From the NCBI RefSeq assembly GCF_001640805.2, contig NC_066842.1, forward strand, positions 24,079,598 through 24,143,597: a DNA stretch of 64,000 bases, given 5' to 3'. The first letter of the stretch is position 1, and the number at the start of each line of letters is the position of its first letter. The notes beneath the pieces are model-generated. The model was given only the letters and a program-made list of their open reading frames with translations. It had not been told where the DNA came from and searched no databases. The stretch comes from Lates calcarifer (Eukaryota > Chordata > Actinopteri > Centropomidae). Shown here piece by piece: positions 1 to 14,200 of the stretch. Made by a program: the position numbers and the translations under genes.

Positions 1-2074
1 CTAAATGTATGAGTGGCATTAGATAGACATGAACAACTATGGTTAATATTATGCTATGTGTTTAGAATGTTTAATTTGGAATTCTACTTAATGTATCAAA
101 ATGTTACACCTAAAAACTTTACTGATCCTGATTCATGATTGATTCATCTGGGTTAGGTAGAAAGGTGCAAAGCTAAAATGGCAGCCAATGCAAAAGCATA
201 CATGTCAAGGCCTTATGACTGAAGCCAGCCAATCACCTTCCCCGCTGGCAGGAATCAGCCAATCAGAGGGTGTAGCATTGGAAACTTGAAACAGACTGAA
301 CAAAATGAAGTGAACAAAACAGAGGAAAATGAATTTTGGGAAAGAAGGAAATGAATGTGAGTTGTAGAGAAAAAAGAAAACGTGAGATGGAAAATTGAAA
401 GAAAACACACAGAGTGAGAATCACAAAAAGTATTGTAGGCATTAAAGTTATTACAGTAAGACATGGCAATAAAATGTGGGAGCTGCCCAAATAACAGGCC
501 AGTGCTTTAACAGTGCATTTTAAGAACTGACCCCCAATTCTACACAATTAAAACAAACAACCAGAGATGAATTCACCTTGTGAATGTTTTACAACATAAA
601 CTTGAATTAAAAAAAACAAACCAAAAAAAAAACAAAAAAACAAAAGGACAAAGTGAAATATTTTCACTGAGTCAAGAATATTCAGCGGATTATGATTTGT
701 CCATCAGTGAGTAAGAGGAAGAACAGCCTGGAATGATTATAGATAAGGTTCATTAATTTTGGTTTGTATAGATTTTCATCATCCCAAAAAAAACAAAAAA
801 CTCCCTCATATTTCATTAAAAAGGTGCAGATTGTTCTAAACTGAATTTCAAATTGAATTTAAAACCCAATGCAACCAAAAGTTCTTGAGTTTTCTTTCCA
901 AAAATATGCCATTTTAAGTAAATATGGGGTCTTTTGTGACAAGCAGACCTCAGAAAATCTTAAAGTAACACAAAGTGAAGACAAAACAGAGCAAAAACTG
1001 TCAATACAACTATCAATGGTATGGCTAGACGCTTATTTTTGTAATTCAATTTTTTACAATTTGATTTTCATTCAGATTTAAATACTCAAAATTGTGAACT
1101 TAAAAAGTTAAGTTAAGTTAAAATACATGACAAATAGTAACATCTACCACAGAAAAAGGACCAAAGTATCTCCTGAGATTATATTACAGGAAAAAAAAAT
1201 ACTGTTTTGGCATTTCCATTGCACATCTCTGTGATATTGCGTCAAGATGCTTCAGGCAATATGCAGAGTCAGTGTAATGTCAAAGCACCATGTTGATTGC
1301 TCTGACATGATCTTAGTTCAGTGAAATGAAACCAACACAGTCCATAAGGCTCCAAGGTTAGAGTCAGAGGGCGTGTTCCAGGTGACAGCAATTAAATTGT
1401 CTTTGGTACAATTTCAAAACAGATTATATTAGGTACTAATACGCCTTACTTGGCTACAGAGTGGAAAGCATTTGACATTTTGGACAATGTAATTTGGTTA
1501 CTCTGAGCCAGACAAGATCACTGGATCACTGAGTCAAATTACTGGAGCAGATTTCATGTGGTGAAAAAGGAACTTCACCAACTGACCATCAAGATCTTAC
1601 CACATATCATCTGATGACAACTGTGTGATGTAAAGGCAATTATTAATATCTTTAGGAGACGCCTACAGTCTCAGCAGCCTGGAACAAGCCCATGTGAGTC
1701 AGCTACACCAGGAGACCCTGATAGTCAACAAACAAGAGAATCTGGGCATATTAGCAACAGTATGCTATATGCACAAGTGCTGCAGCATTGTACTCATGCA
1801 TCACCTCTGAAGTCACCTCAGCACATACCATTTACTACTCAAATGAACAATTTAGTCAGAGTGCCTGTGTGACAGTATGCTTATGGCTTTTTGTTTTGCT
1901 GTCCACTGTAACTTAAGGCAAAATACATTTCAGGCACTGATCACAATCACAGTCAAGTGATGCACTTTTATATCAGCAATTTCTGCAGCCTTATAAAATA
2001 CTGATGACTTCAAAAACACAAAGGTAAAATGAGCATGGAAGCTGGGAAAGTAGCATTACAGGTATTATCTGATG
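1..2074. other. noncoding AT-rich DNA
   Basis: No supported exon or element was found. It contains A-rich tracts (about 608-645 and 784-800). It is probably MICAL2 intron or flank. Confidence 0.5.
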
Positions 2075-2530
2075 TAAAAATATGACTTTTAATTTTGGGC
2101 AGTACAAAAAAACAAAGGTAAAACTGTCTGGGTTCCTATTGGGTAAACTGGCTCAAATAGACCCTGCGTTTGTCCCCCACCTAGATGAGGTGGGAGCCAA
2201 TGAGCTGCTGTTGGACCAGCTGAGCCAGCTGGGGCTCCTGGTAGATCTGTCCCAGCACCTCGTGCATCATGCAGAGCAGAGGACAGCCCAGGCTCAGCAG
2301 CTCATACAGGAACACATAGTCATGTGAATAGCTCCTGATGTGGGACCCCATAGCTGTGAAAGACTCACACACACTTTCCAACAGCCATTGAGGCAATACA
2401 CACACAGCCTGGCTAGCACGCCTTGGCCAGCCTAGGCCTTGCCTAAGCAAGGAAACCAGGGTACCTGGGGGATGAATCTGGATGCTGCCTGTCTCTGAGT
2501 AGCTCCCACTGTCCAGTGACAAGGGTGTGG
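2075..2530 (-). other. GC-richer island with an unassigned reading frame
   Basis: Composition rises here relative to both flanks. The minus strand is open for 113 codons (2181-2522) and contains YVFLYELLSLGCPLLCMMHE and VLGQIYQEPQLAQLVQQQLI. The plus strand is also open over part of it. I do not recognise a family. It might be an old gene fragment, an alternative MICAL2 exon or chance. Confidence 0.25.
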
Positions 2531-3180
2531 CACGGCTTTGGTCTTCCTAAATGCATCAAGATACACGGGAGGAAAATTATGAAATGCAACATGAACTTCT
2601 ATTGGACAACAAGAGAACAATTAAGTCCTTAACTAAAAGCTGAATTAAGGCAAAACACAAAAAATAAGAATAGTGGAAAGAAAAAGTGACGGAACCCTTT
2701 TATCTCTGTGTATGTATGAATTTGTCTTAAAATATGGTCAGATCTTCATCTAAGTTACAGTTATAAACAAACACAAATCTATTTTAACTAATTACACACA
2801 AATCATTGTATTTCCCTCCATACTGAGAATATCATTCAAAAACACACAGTGTAGGTTGGAAAAAGTGCATGAACCCCTCAGCATTAACAAAAGCTAATTT
2901 GGCTCATTAAACTATTCTGTAAAATTTCATTGCATTTTACCTATGGCTGTTGCTACAGTAAAAATGTATATGAATATGACTCTTGACAGTTACCAACAGT
3001 GCTGCCATGTAGCCACTCATAAGCACTTTGCATTTGACTGGAATCCCTTAAAACATAAGCATAAGAATTATTTTCTCTGGGTTCAGTGGATCAGGACAAA
3101 CCTATAAGTATGGGCCACACCTGTTTCCACCTTACTAGAATATAAATTTCAATTACTATACTTCTGTGTGCATTGAGGAA

Positions 3181-4389
3181 ATGTGAGGCTGCTGTTCCTG
3201 GACTTCAGTTCAGCCTTCAACACTATCATCCCACAACACCTGGTAAACAAACTGGGACCCCTGGGCTTCAGCACCCCCCTGTGGAACTGGCTGCTTGATT
3301 TCCTCACTGACAGACCACAGTCAGTGCAGGTCGGACAAAACACCTCCAGCGTCATTACCCTCAGCACAGGCTCCCCTCAGGGCTGTGTCCTGAGCCCTCT
3401 GCTGTTCATTCTGATGACACATGACAGCGTCCCCAGGCACGCCACTAACTGCATTGTGAAATTTGCGAATGACACAACAGTGGTGGGCCTCATCAGGGAT
3501 GACAATGACCTGGCCTACAGAGAGGAGGTGGAGCAGCTGGTGGGCTGGTGCAGAGACAACAGCCTGATCCTGAACATGGACAAGACCAAAGAACTCATCA
3601 TCGACTTCAGGAAGAACCAGTCCAGCCATGCTCCACTACTCATCAACAACAAAACCGTGGAGGTGGTCAGCAGCACGAAGTTCCTGGGGGTGCACATCAC
3701 AGACGACCTCACCTGCTCTGTAAACACTGCATCACTGGTGAAGAGGGCACAACAGCTGATGTACTTCCTGCGGAGGATGAGAAGAGCCCACCTGCCCCCA
3801 CCCATCCTCACCACATTCTACAGAGGCACCATAGAGAGCATCCTGACCAGCTGTATCTCAGTGTGGTGTGGAGGCTGCAGTGCCTCTGACTGGAAGGATG
3901 TGAGGAGAGTGGTGAGGACAGCAGAGAGACTCATCGGGACTTCTCTCCCCTCCATCCAGGACATTGCACAGAACCGCTGTGCGTCTCAGGCCAGGAAGAT
4001 CTGCAGTGACTCCTCTCACCCCCATCATGGACTGTTTACCCTGCTGGCCTCTGGAAAGAGGTTCCCCAGCATTCGATGTAGGACCATCAGGTTCTCCAAC
4101 AGCTTTGTCCCCCAAGCCATCAGACTTTTAAACACTTAAATAATTCACTTCCGTCTGTATATACTCAGCGCTGCTGGGCCCATATTTAAATATTTAATAT
4201 TTAATCTACACTGCTGTAAATCCTGCTGTACATATTTAAGATTTATGTATATTTATTTCCATTCTGCTTGCAGAATTTTTGCACATACATTTGCACTACA
4301 CTGCAACTGTAAAAACCGAGACCTATGCAAATGAAATTTCGTTCTGTATACACTTGCTGCATACTGAATGACAATAAACGTCTGTCTAA
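3181..4389 (+). mobile_element. 5'-truncated non-LTR retrotransposon (LINE, L2/Rex-type RT) with 3' UTR
   Basis: An open frame of 318 codons (3183-4139) encodes the C-terminal part of a LINE reverse transcriptase: [42 protein letters not shown] and the following thumb/C-terminal region. The catalytic F-A-D-D box reads FAND. The 5' half (endonuclease) is missing. The 3' UTR ends with the tail TGACAATAAACGTCTGTCT near 4370-4389. Clade assignment is from general resemblance only. The copy lies in MICAL2 3' intronic or flanking DNA. Confidence 0.85.
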
Positions 4390-5090
4390 GAAATCATACT
4401 TGACACACAGGTGCCTTGTCATATTCAATCAAGCTACTGATAGTACCATCATGTGGCCAGGCTTTTTTGCATATGTTATAACAGTGGGGATGCTACTCCT
4501 TTGGCAATTCCATTTATCTGCTCAGGTCACTCATCTCAAGAAATTACCAAATTTGCAAGAAATTGCAGTTTTCAAATAAGATCGTTTTTACTTCACCTCC
4601 TTCCAAAAGGTAGCTACCTCTGCAAACTGTATTGCAGGTTTGCAATTGAGTACAGAAGCAACGTGAATGCAAAATTGTTGACAGGAAGAACGGACTGCAA
4701 ACACACTTAAAAATTACTTTTGAAATTTGACATTTTCCAGTTAGTTTTGCTACTTGTGTGTAACTGTAGTGTTCCTTACCATTCTCCTTCTGAATCTGCC
4801 CAAGTGAGTGCTGGATTGACGCTGGGCATAATGCATCTTACAGTAGAACTTTGCTTTAAAGGAAGCACATAAAAATCATAAATTCACAACCTGAATTAAA
4901 AACTTTGCTAAAAACTAATGTGAGAATCATCTGTATATTTTTGTGCAACACCAGGGCTAAAACAAGAAAAAAGGTAAAAATGACAATTTAAGAGTAAAGA
5001 TTCTAGTAGTTAACTAAACAGTCTCACATAGATATTATAATCACACCCAGGTGAAGTAAAGCATCCACAGTTGGAATGAACCAAACATAC

Positions 5091-5277
5091 CTTCCTGTGA
5101 GTCGAAGGTGTGTCCTCCCAGACGGAGGGTGCAGTTACAGACATCACAGCGGAAACACTCGCGGTGGAAGAAATAGCCCTCAGCACTCAGTCTCTCCATC
5201 ACATACACACGCTTGGTGCAGAAGTGGCAGATGTCGCTGCCGCCAAGCCCAGCAGCGAAATCCTTACGTACCACCGA
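5091..5277 (-). CDS. mical2: MICAL2 exon: first part of LIM domain
   Basis: It encodes [40 protein letters not shown] and [18 protein letters not shown] followed by DSQEG. The first LIM zinc finger (CHFC...HREC) is complete and the second begins with CDVC. The donor GTATGT leaves phase 1. The next exon (FYCKPHF-like) was not found in the remaining 5 kb. Confidence 0.95.
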
Positions 5278-8200
5278 CTGATATGAAAAAGACCAGGACA
5301 CAGATACACACATATTAGGTGGCGCCTTTCAGACAAGTTATAGGCTTGTTGTGTATTTTCCAAGAGATGCCTGCAAGTACAGAAAACAAATTAGTCACAT
5401 GGCCCAGCAGTGAGACACAAACTCGCAGCTGCACCCCTCTGCACCCTTCATAGTTCAAATGTTGGACATAACTTCCATAAAATCAGTGATAAACAACAGG
5501 AAATTGTGTTTTTTTTTAAGTGCACTTTGTTCTGACACTTTTGTAGAAAATCAAGTTAGTTAGTTTCTCAACTAAGCTTTAGATCTCAAACATTCATATT
5601 TAATACGACTAAAGCTGCTACAAGTTTGATTTTTACCTTGGGGCCGCCCCTCAGGTCTTTTGAGTCATGTCACTAGATTCCAGTGCATCTGTCACTTTAT
5701 ACTCTTCACAGGTGAAGTTAAAGAAGTGGAATTGTGACTTGAATTAGACTTGAGTTCAAATCATCCAACTTAAATCCACACAGCTACCATTAGCAGTGTT
5801 GTGTTAGCTGATCATCATTATCTAGTCTTTTGCAGCTACACTGTAGCTAGCAAGCTCTTTCACACTGAGAAGCAGTTTGAGGCCAAGCAGGGGTTAAAGA
5901 TGACTTCAAATTAAGCAATAATTTCAACTATATAAGCACCCAATATACAAACACAGCCATGCCGCTAAGGCTTTATCTCATTTCTCTGTATGTGAAACCA
6001 TTTCACACCAGTGCAAACACACTAGCTGCTGCTTAGCCCTAAGAAAGACAAAGCAGAACCCATTTACCCCTTTAGCATTAGGAGCCCTCCCAGGCCACGG
6101 AACCAGAGCCTGAAAGGTAGATAATCTGTTGTCATGACTGCTAGCAACAGAAAAAAAGAACTTCTACTTCTTGTAACATCTCAGGAAAAAAAAAAAACTT
6201 TATTTCTAATCCCACTAAGTAATGGCACCTAATAATAACAATGCTTTAGATGAACATGTAAACTGTATTACACTTCCATTTTCAAAGGAGCCTTGGCTTA
6301 AACTGCAGGACAACACACAGACAAAAACAACAAAAAAGACCATGAGGTCTGGGTTAGATTTATCTCTGCAATATCCACATGCATCTTACCAGCGTGGCAT
6401 TGGGCCTGTGGTCTGTCTCATAGAGGATGGCCAGTATCTGAGCTTTAGCATCTATGGCTGATGATACCTTTCCAACTGTGCGCTAAAGTTAATGCCAAAG
6501 ATACACAAGCAGAGAGTTGGAAGGCAAAAAGAGAAGGAAGTGGAAACAAGATAAGAGTAAAGTGAAACGAAAAGGAGGAAAAATCGAGATTCACTTTAAA
6601 TTTATGGAGTTGCACTCAGACTGATGTGTTAACTAGTACCTCTTTAATGTAACTAGGAGCTCCAGTCGGACAACTGTCAGAACAAGCAAGTGACTTTTGG
6701 GTGATTCTTCTGGCATTCTCAAGAGCGCAGCTCCCATTCCACTAAATGAACACCATAATGAACATCACTTGTACAGTGATACACAGTTCATCTCTGTCAT
6801 ATGAAAACAGTGCCAACAATCCATGTTTTCTCTCAGTACTACTCTAAGTAGTTCACTGCTTTTTAATCTAATACCCCCCTTTCCTAAGGCTGAAAATATG
6901 TGAATACAATGAAAAATACATGTGAGGTTGCTGGATAATGAATGCTGTGATTTGTCTAAAAAGTTTTGAAAAGAAGTCTTTGTTTCTCATTTAGATTATA
7001 TCTTTAGAAGTAATTTATGAATTTAGCTGTACAAAAGTAGGTCTCAGTTATCTGAATTTATATACTTATCCCTGGAGATTTGAAAATGAATTTGTTGGAT
7101 CTTGTTTATACTGTATTAATTTGCACAATAACAAAAATGTAGTCATCATCATCTTAATATTTCTTACTGTGGTCCTAAACTGAGAAACTCTTAAAGACAT
7201 CTAATTTCCATGGAGATCTACTACTATTACCTTCATGTGAACATGTTCAGCTAATTTCACATCATCAAATGTCTCCTGAGCAGTTTTGTTGAACTTCTCC
7301 TGATCATTTTCATGATCATTCAGTGAACTCTCATATTTCCTCTCATAGCTGTGCAGTGAAGACGAGCTGCTGTGTCCATTTTCACACTTCCTGTCATAGA
7401 GGGTAGAGGAGAGCCCCTGGCTCTCGTCACAGATGGGCAAAGAAAGGGGACTGGATGTTTTGTTGTTGTTGAGTGTGGATGAATCAACATTAAGAGAAGA
7501 TATCTGCTTTGTTTTTTCAGAGTTAATATAAGACAAGGGAGCAGAGGAGACTCTCTGCATCTGGTTCTTGTGTCCAGAAGTGTACAGAGGAGAAGAGACA
7601 GAGGAGAAGCCAGCCTGGGAGGTGGGGTCAGGCACAGGGTGGACTACAAGGTAGACAGCAGAGCTCTTAGGAACAGAGGCAGAGGGAGAAGGTGGGGATG
7701 GAGAAGGAGGGGAGGGGGTATATACTTCCACCTACAGAAGAAGAAATCAAAGACAGAGTAGAATAGAATGATAAAACAGGAGAGACAATAACTTGATCTC
7801 ACTGAGACCAGAGCTTTAATTCACATAGAGCTGGTGGAAGGCCAGTGGCATTGAAATCAGGATCTGTATTTATCAAGTGTCTCAGAATTACTCCTTGGAT
7901 TCGTGCTGACAGTTACACTAGAATGTGATGTTGCTGTTTTATGACACTCTCAGCCACAGAGTAAAAATAATGATGATGTATTGTGGTTTTTTTGTCAGTT
8001 GGAGACATCAGACAGTGTTGAACTTCAAAATGCATAACATGGCATCACTTTTTCTGGTAACTAAGATTTTGTTTAAAAAAACACCAATAGAGATAATTAG
8101 CTTGAATCTCATTTGACATTTCTTAGTGATCTAATAGTAGACTGTAAGTAAATGTGCAAACAATTACAAATAGTAAGTAACTTGACTGTGTGACATGTCC

Positions 8201-11200
8201 TTATATTGTTTTGTAATATCTATAAAAGGGTCACATCTTGCATACTTTGTGCAGTACTACACAGACATACTGTAAACCCTCAAACACCATCTGCTGACAA
8301 CATAACTGGTTGGGACACTGCTCTCCTGAATACTGGCTCAGAGAAGAGTCATTTCCCAAGATAAGAAAGTTGATGAAATGCTTTTACTCCTTACTCCTAC
8401 AAGTTGGACCAAGTTGGTCATCACTCAGATTTTTGACTAGTAAGGACTGATTTAACACTCTGAGATACTTGATAAGTACTATAAAGCCCAGTTTTGTTTT
8501 GTCTTAAGAGGGAACTTGTTTGCATTAAGAGGAAAAGTAAGTGTGCTAAAAAAATGCTGTGGTTTTATCTACACACACATCAGCCCAGAGTCTGTCCAAC
8601 ATGCACACTTGGTAAAGCAGTAAAGCATAAATGTACTGCAGTCTCAACTGTAACATTACTCAAGTATGAAAAGGTCCATGCATTGTAACTGGTGTAATAC
8701 ACAACCTGTGACTCAGCAGGAGGAGAGAGAGGGGCAGGAGTGGGCTTGTTGGACCCAGAAAACATGGAGGAGAGGAGGACAGCTCTCTCCTTTATACTCC
8801 TCCTAGAAAATTCTCTAGTAGACATTTTCTGCGCTTTACTCTGCAGGGTCAGCAGGTGGTCAAAGTAGAAAACATTAGTAGAAAGTAGAAAACATTAAAA
8901 TTGAGCTGTAACCAAACTTTAGGTAAATGATAATATATAATGTTGTACTGGACTGGATAAAATTCACCTGCTGCATTGACTCCTCTGACCCCTCAGCAGA
9001 ATCATCTATACTTGAGAGAGTAGAAGCAGAAAAATGACTGGTTGCAGGGTCAGGAGAGGTGCGTTCTGGGTAGTAATGCTCAGGAACATTAGGGCTGGGT
9101 GAGCAGGGAGGACCTGATGGACTCTTAGAGCATGAAGGGGAAGGAGAGCAAGAGCTAGAGTTCTCCAGTAAGCGAAGGTAGATAGAAGGCTGGAAGAAGA
9201 GATGAGGAGCAAGAGGAAACAAGAGAATGTGGGTTCATGATGTAAATACAGATATGTACATATATGTGTTTAAATTTGAATGTGCTAATGACTGTTGTAA
9301 AAAAAACAGCATGTTCAAAGAGAATTAAAGTAAGTGCTCAGAGGGAAGCATACCTGCCACTTGGGACGGGCAGGTGGCAGAGGAGGAGGGGGGTTGTCTT
9401 TGGGCTTTGCAAAACGGGGGTTTTCTCCCTCCTCCCTTTCTTCCTCATCATTATCCTCATCTGAGAGAGGAAGTGGGGTGGTGGAAGGAGACAGAGGAGG
9501 AGAAGAGGATTGACTGGATTGGTCCTCATCAGACTGAAGCAAGAAGAAAAAGATGGAAAGGATAAGAAAGGAAAGAAAAGGAGAGGAAAGGTAGGGTAGG
9601 TAAAGTAAGGAAAGGCCTTGAGAAATTTAAAATATAGAGCTTTAACCAAAGGGAAACTATATGCAAAGAACAGTGTACGTAGATTAACAGGGGACAGAAG
9701 TAAAGGAAAAGAATACCAAGATACACCAGATACACAAGATTATAGAACATTTTTATCCCCAGTTAACTTTTTGTGCTCAGTATTAATGGAAAAATAATTG
9801 TGAAAATAGTCTAAAGTTAGAGTTGGGAGAGGCAGCAGAGGGCGTCATCCTCCTCCCAGGCTGGCTTCTCCTCTGTCTCTTCTCCTCTAGGTGCAGAGAG
9901 ACTCCTCTTGATCAAGGTTCTAAAATGACATCTATACTATATCACACCAAATGAGTCAGTAAGAAGAGATGACTTTTCTACTCTCCACAAATTTGTATCA
10001 TCCTTATAAGAAGAAGCACAGATTAATGAGCCTGTTAAAAACAAAGATCAACACCAAAACAAACAGCAAACCAACATTAACAACAAAAATGTTCAAGCCC
10101 AGGCTTTTTTCTGGGCTTATACTTCTGACATTGAACTAAATTCTCACCTTGCTGCGCGTCTTTGCTGTTGAGGAGTTCTCCTCAAATTTGGCTAGCAGCT
10201 GAGTTGCCATGGAACGGACCTTATTTTCCCGCAGCTCTCCATCTTCACCACTAGGGAGTGCACTGTGACAAGACAACTGATGCCATGCGAGGACACATGG
10301 ATTACAGGAGGGAGAGAGTAGTAAGGAGTGGGATCAGTTTGAACCACATGCTGTGTGACACAGGACAAAGTGTTACTTCTGTTGCTCTGGAAAATTATTT
10401 TTAGTGATTACCATCCTTTATAACAACGCTGCAGCCAATTATACATGTTATCATCAGCTAAACATCTAAACATAGCTGGGCTACAACATGAAATGTTAGA
10501 AAATGTTAAAAAAAAACCAAACATTTTTGGTCTTCTGGTTAACTTACCTCTGAGAGGTAGTGGCTGCCCTTTCGCCGTCTCTTGTTAATAGAATCATCTT
10601 CCACTGTCTTGTCATCCTGTGACAGAAGAGACCAAAATAAAGATTCATTCACAGTAACAAGTTTCTATCCAGGTTGACCTCCCTGTTCAAACACACAAAG
10701 AGCTGTTTGATTTTGATTAGTGTAAAAGTAGATACTGTGAGCTAATCATGCAATACAGTGTACTTTTCATGCAAGCAGACATCGAAAATCCCTCTTATAA
10801 CCACACAGATTGACAGCTTGTGTTCATGATTAAATAACATGTTCATTACAAAGAGCACCTTGATCTTTATGTTAGATTAAGCTTATCTAATCAATGTTTA
10901 AATGACTGTACTGGTGATGAATGTAGGACAAATAGCTGATGGGAGGGGATGGGACAGACTGACTCTTCAATCCTCAATGAAAGCAGCAAAAGAATGTCAC
11001 AGTAAAAGAGAGGAAAAGGGAGAATTAAAAGTGAGACAGTATTTCACTGTACCCTGGGTATCCTCTTCCTGGGCAGAGGCAGGTTTGGCAGTTTGTGGTT
11101 GGATTTAGATGAATAGTCTTCATTATTTTCATCAGGTTCTCTTGTACCTGCAAAATAAACATAATCTTACAGGTTTACATTATGGTTATTTATTCACTCA

Positions 11201-14200
11201 TTCTCAGAAGATTGTGCTTAAAACAATGAATTTACTTCATTAACAAACAGTCAAGGATGTGTGCACAGTACAGGTACGGTAAATTAAGAATACTGTACTG
11301 AACTGTAGAATAATTTAATAACTTGTTGGAAGCCTGTTGAAACATTTTCTGTGATTAATTTGTATGCTGTACTCTCCCTCACATTTCCACAACCTTTGCA
11401 TACGTCACAGTGATAAACATATATGCTGGCTCTGCTCAGACAACACAACACATGGAATTCTAGTGAGAAATAGCAACACAATGGGACAAAGCTCTCTAAC
11501 TGCAGTTAGAAAAAGAGCTAAATATAACCAACCCATACACTCAAAGGCAGAGTAAGTTATCGTGGAGGAAGACTCTTGATATTTGAACTCAGCAGGAAAA
11601 CAAACACACCCCTCCCTTCAGTGCTCCTTCAGAAGCTCTGCCCCCCAAATTCAGGGACACGCATCACATTTTTGCATTATAGCATTTATCTGGTCTGAAC
11701 TGCTTTGTTTATGTCCCAGTTCTAGAGCCAGGGCTGTGTTAAAACACCAGATTTTTTTGCAGCGTGCACACAGACAGGTCAGCTAGTGGACTATGAGGAG
11801 ATATTCCCTGAATGTGAAAAAAAGTGTATTAGATGCTAATTGTTAACCCTAGCTTTAAGCTCAAAAAATGTCTGCACGTTAATTCCCACCAAATGGACCG
11901 TGAAAATGTTCACTGAGGTAAATCATTTTCTCAGGCTTTCAGAAGTGTGGATTTCTCTGTGGTGAGAGCAGTGTGGGTTACACAGAGGTCTGCAGGACAT
12001 TAACATTACAGAACTCTATGTGAAACGTGGCTGAAGCTGAAACTTACAGTGGTGGTGTGACCGGAGATGAGGGCCTCCAGAGTTACATGAGCTTCCACAG
12101 ACATAGCACACATACCAGTCATGTCTCTGGCAGGGACTAACCTGACCGCGGTTGTGTAACATGCAACTCTAGCTCAGACAGTGGATAAAATAGTCCCCAA
12201 AACTATACTTAAATCTATACTTAAAAGAAAAGTATACAGACTTTAATAGAACTTTCAAACACAATAAAATGTTGTGATTTAAATGAATATTTTGTTATGT
12301 TCAATTCTGCCTTTTCTTTGGAGATGAAGGAATAAAGCTTTTTTGGTTAGGTATAGTGTTACATATTTTTTGATGGTTAGGATGAAACTCTGTATCTAAC
12401 AGTGCCCTACACAGCAAGCCAGGCACTTTCCCATCTGTCTTCTCTGTATGGCTGGATCCACTTTTCATCCTCTGGAGTGACTTTGTAAAATAATCATTTC
12501 CTTTTGTCAAACTAGGGTGGGTAAGTCAAAGAGGAACTGACACTCTGATTTTACAGTAATTTTCAAGGCTGCAGTTTAAAATGGTGTTGTGCTAGTTTTT
12601 TGTTTCCAGTCGCGTACACTACAGGGGAGTCACAGAGGACAGACATTAAAAGTTCAACCAGGTTCAAATGTGCACTTTGCTTGAAACGGCAGCAAACTGT
12701 TGTGGCAGAGTGTATGCCACTGAAAGTAATGGGTTTCAGAAAGCAGTGGTACTGCTGTAGCATTGCATCTGAAAGCCCCATTAGGAGAACAAAAAGCCTG
12801 AAATATATCCATGAGTATTTAGTAGACTGTTTGTTCTAGAGCTGAGCATTCACAATGAGTGACATTAGGAGATTACCCACACTGACCCTTTAACAAGAAA
12901 ACATTGTTCATGCCTTCTATTAGTGGGAAATGATTAGCTTAGAACAGCTGATATATCCACAGTATTTTTGGAACAATGTCATGTGACAAACGATATTTTA
13001 ATCCACTGCTTAATGATCATTAGCTTTAACTATTAGCATTCACCTTCCCTTCAACCAGAGAGCAGCAGTCTCTCCCAAGCAAAATAGCAAAACCACTTCA
13101 CATCTTTGCCATTTAGCATAAGGCTTTAAATGGAGCTTAATTCATTATTTTTCATATTCAATATCAGGTATATGTTGAGGAGCTTCACAGTGGGTAACAA
13201 CAGAAACGGGATGGACACTGACCATTGTTTACCGGCAAATTCCCAAAGGCCTCGTAGAATTTAGAGAGGTAGAGGACCATTAGTAGCTTGTCTGGTTCAG
13301 CCTCTGCAGCCATCTCCTTTCCTGTAGTCACTGGTTGGATGCTGAACTCTCGCTCAGCCAAATCAAATGCCAACTGGTTGTTGCCAGCCACATCGTCCTC
13401 GTTCAGGGATTCATAATCACTGAGATGGAAAGAAAGTCAGAAAGAGAAGGCAAACGTTAGTATATGCAGCATTGTGTATATGAGTTTATAAAGTTTTGTG
13501 AAACATCATCCACAACCCCAGCACTGACAGAACAGAAAGATAGTGAGGTGAGATGACAGGAGGACAGAGCAAAGAGGGAGAAGGGATTTTATCTAATTAT
13601 TTAAGCAAAAAAAGTTCTTTTTCTAACAAAGATTCAATGCTAGGACAAGACACACTTTCTTAAATATACTATTAAAGAATGTCCCAGGCGATGCTTAAAA
13701 AGTAATTCAGAACTAGTTAGATTATTTGCAGTGTGCTGGACAATCACCTCCTTGCATTATGCCAACACTACAGTAAAAGTCTGCTGCCATGCAGACACAC
13801 AGGACCGTAATGCTCAGACACACCAGAAAACTGAGCTGTTGACAAAAACTTTGACAGATTTTTACCACTGGGGAAAAACATAATATCATGTTTGGCCTGA
13901 CTATGATACTAGGCTAAAGGCCATACCAAATGACCAAATAATTTTGGATGTTTTTTATCCAGAACTGCAAGACCATTAAAATGAGTTTTTTAAAAAGTGG
14001 GAAAAAATAAACAAATAAAAATCCACATGGTTATGATGTCGGCTGAGTGCATAGGATAAATATTCCTGCCAATGATTTTGTGCTATTCCACGATTAACAG
14101 GTGGTGGCAATAACATGCCAAGACTGTAGCAATGTGCCAGCAAAAGGCAGAGAAGACGACTGCTAGCTAACAAACAAATGAGGTTTAAAAAAAAAATCTA

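Noticed and set aside
9315..9750. Several overlapping open frames on both strands
   Set aside because: Shadows of the Ser/Pro/Glu-rich MICAL2 linker exon and an adjacent purine-rich tract.
9825..9925. Possible extra MICAL2 linker exon (Glu-rich frame on the minus strand)
   Set aside because: In the frame required by its neighbours it meets a stop, and no convincing donor follows.
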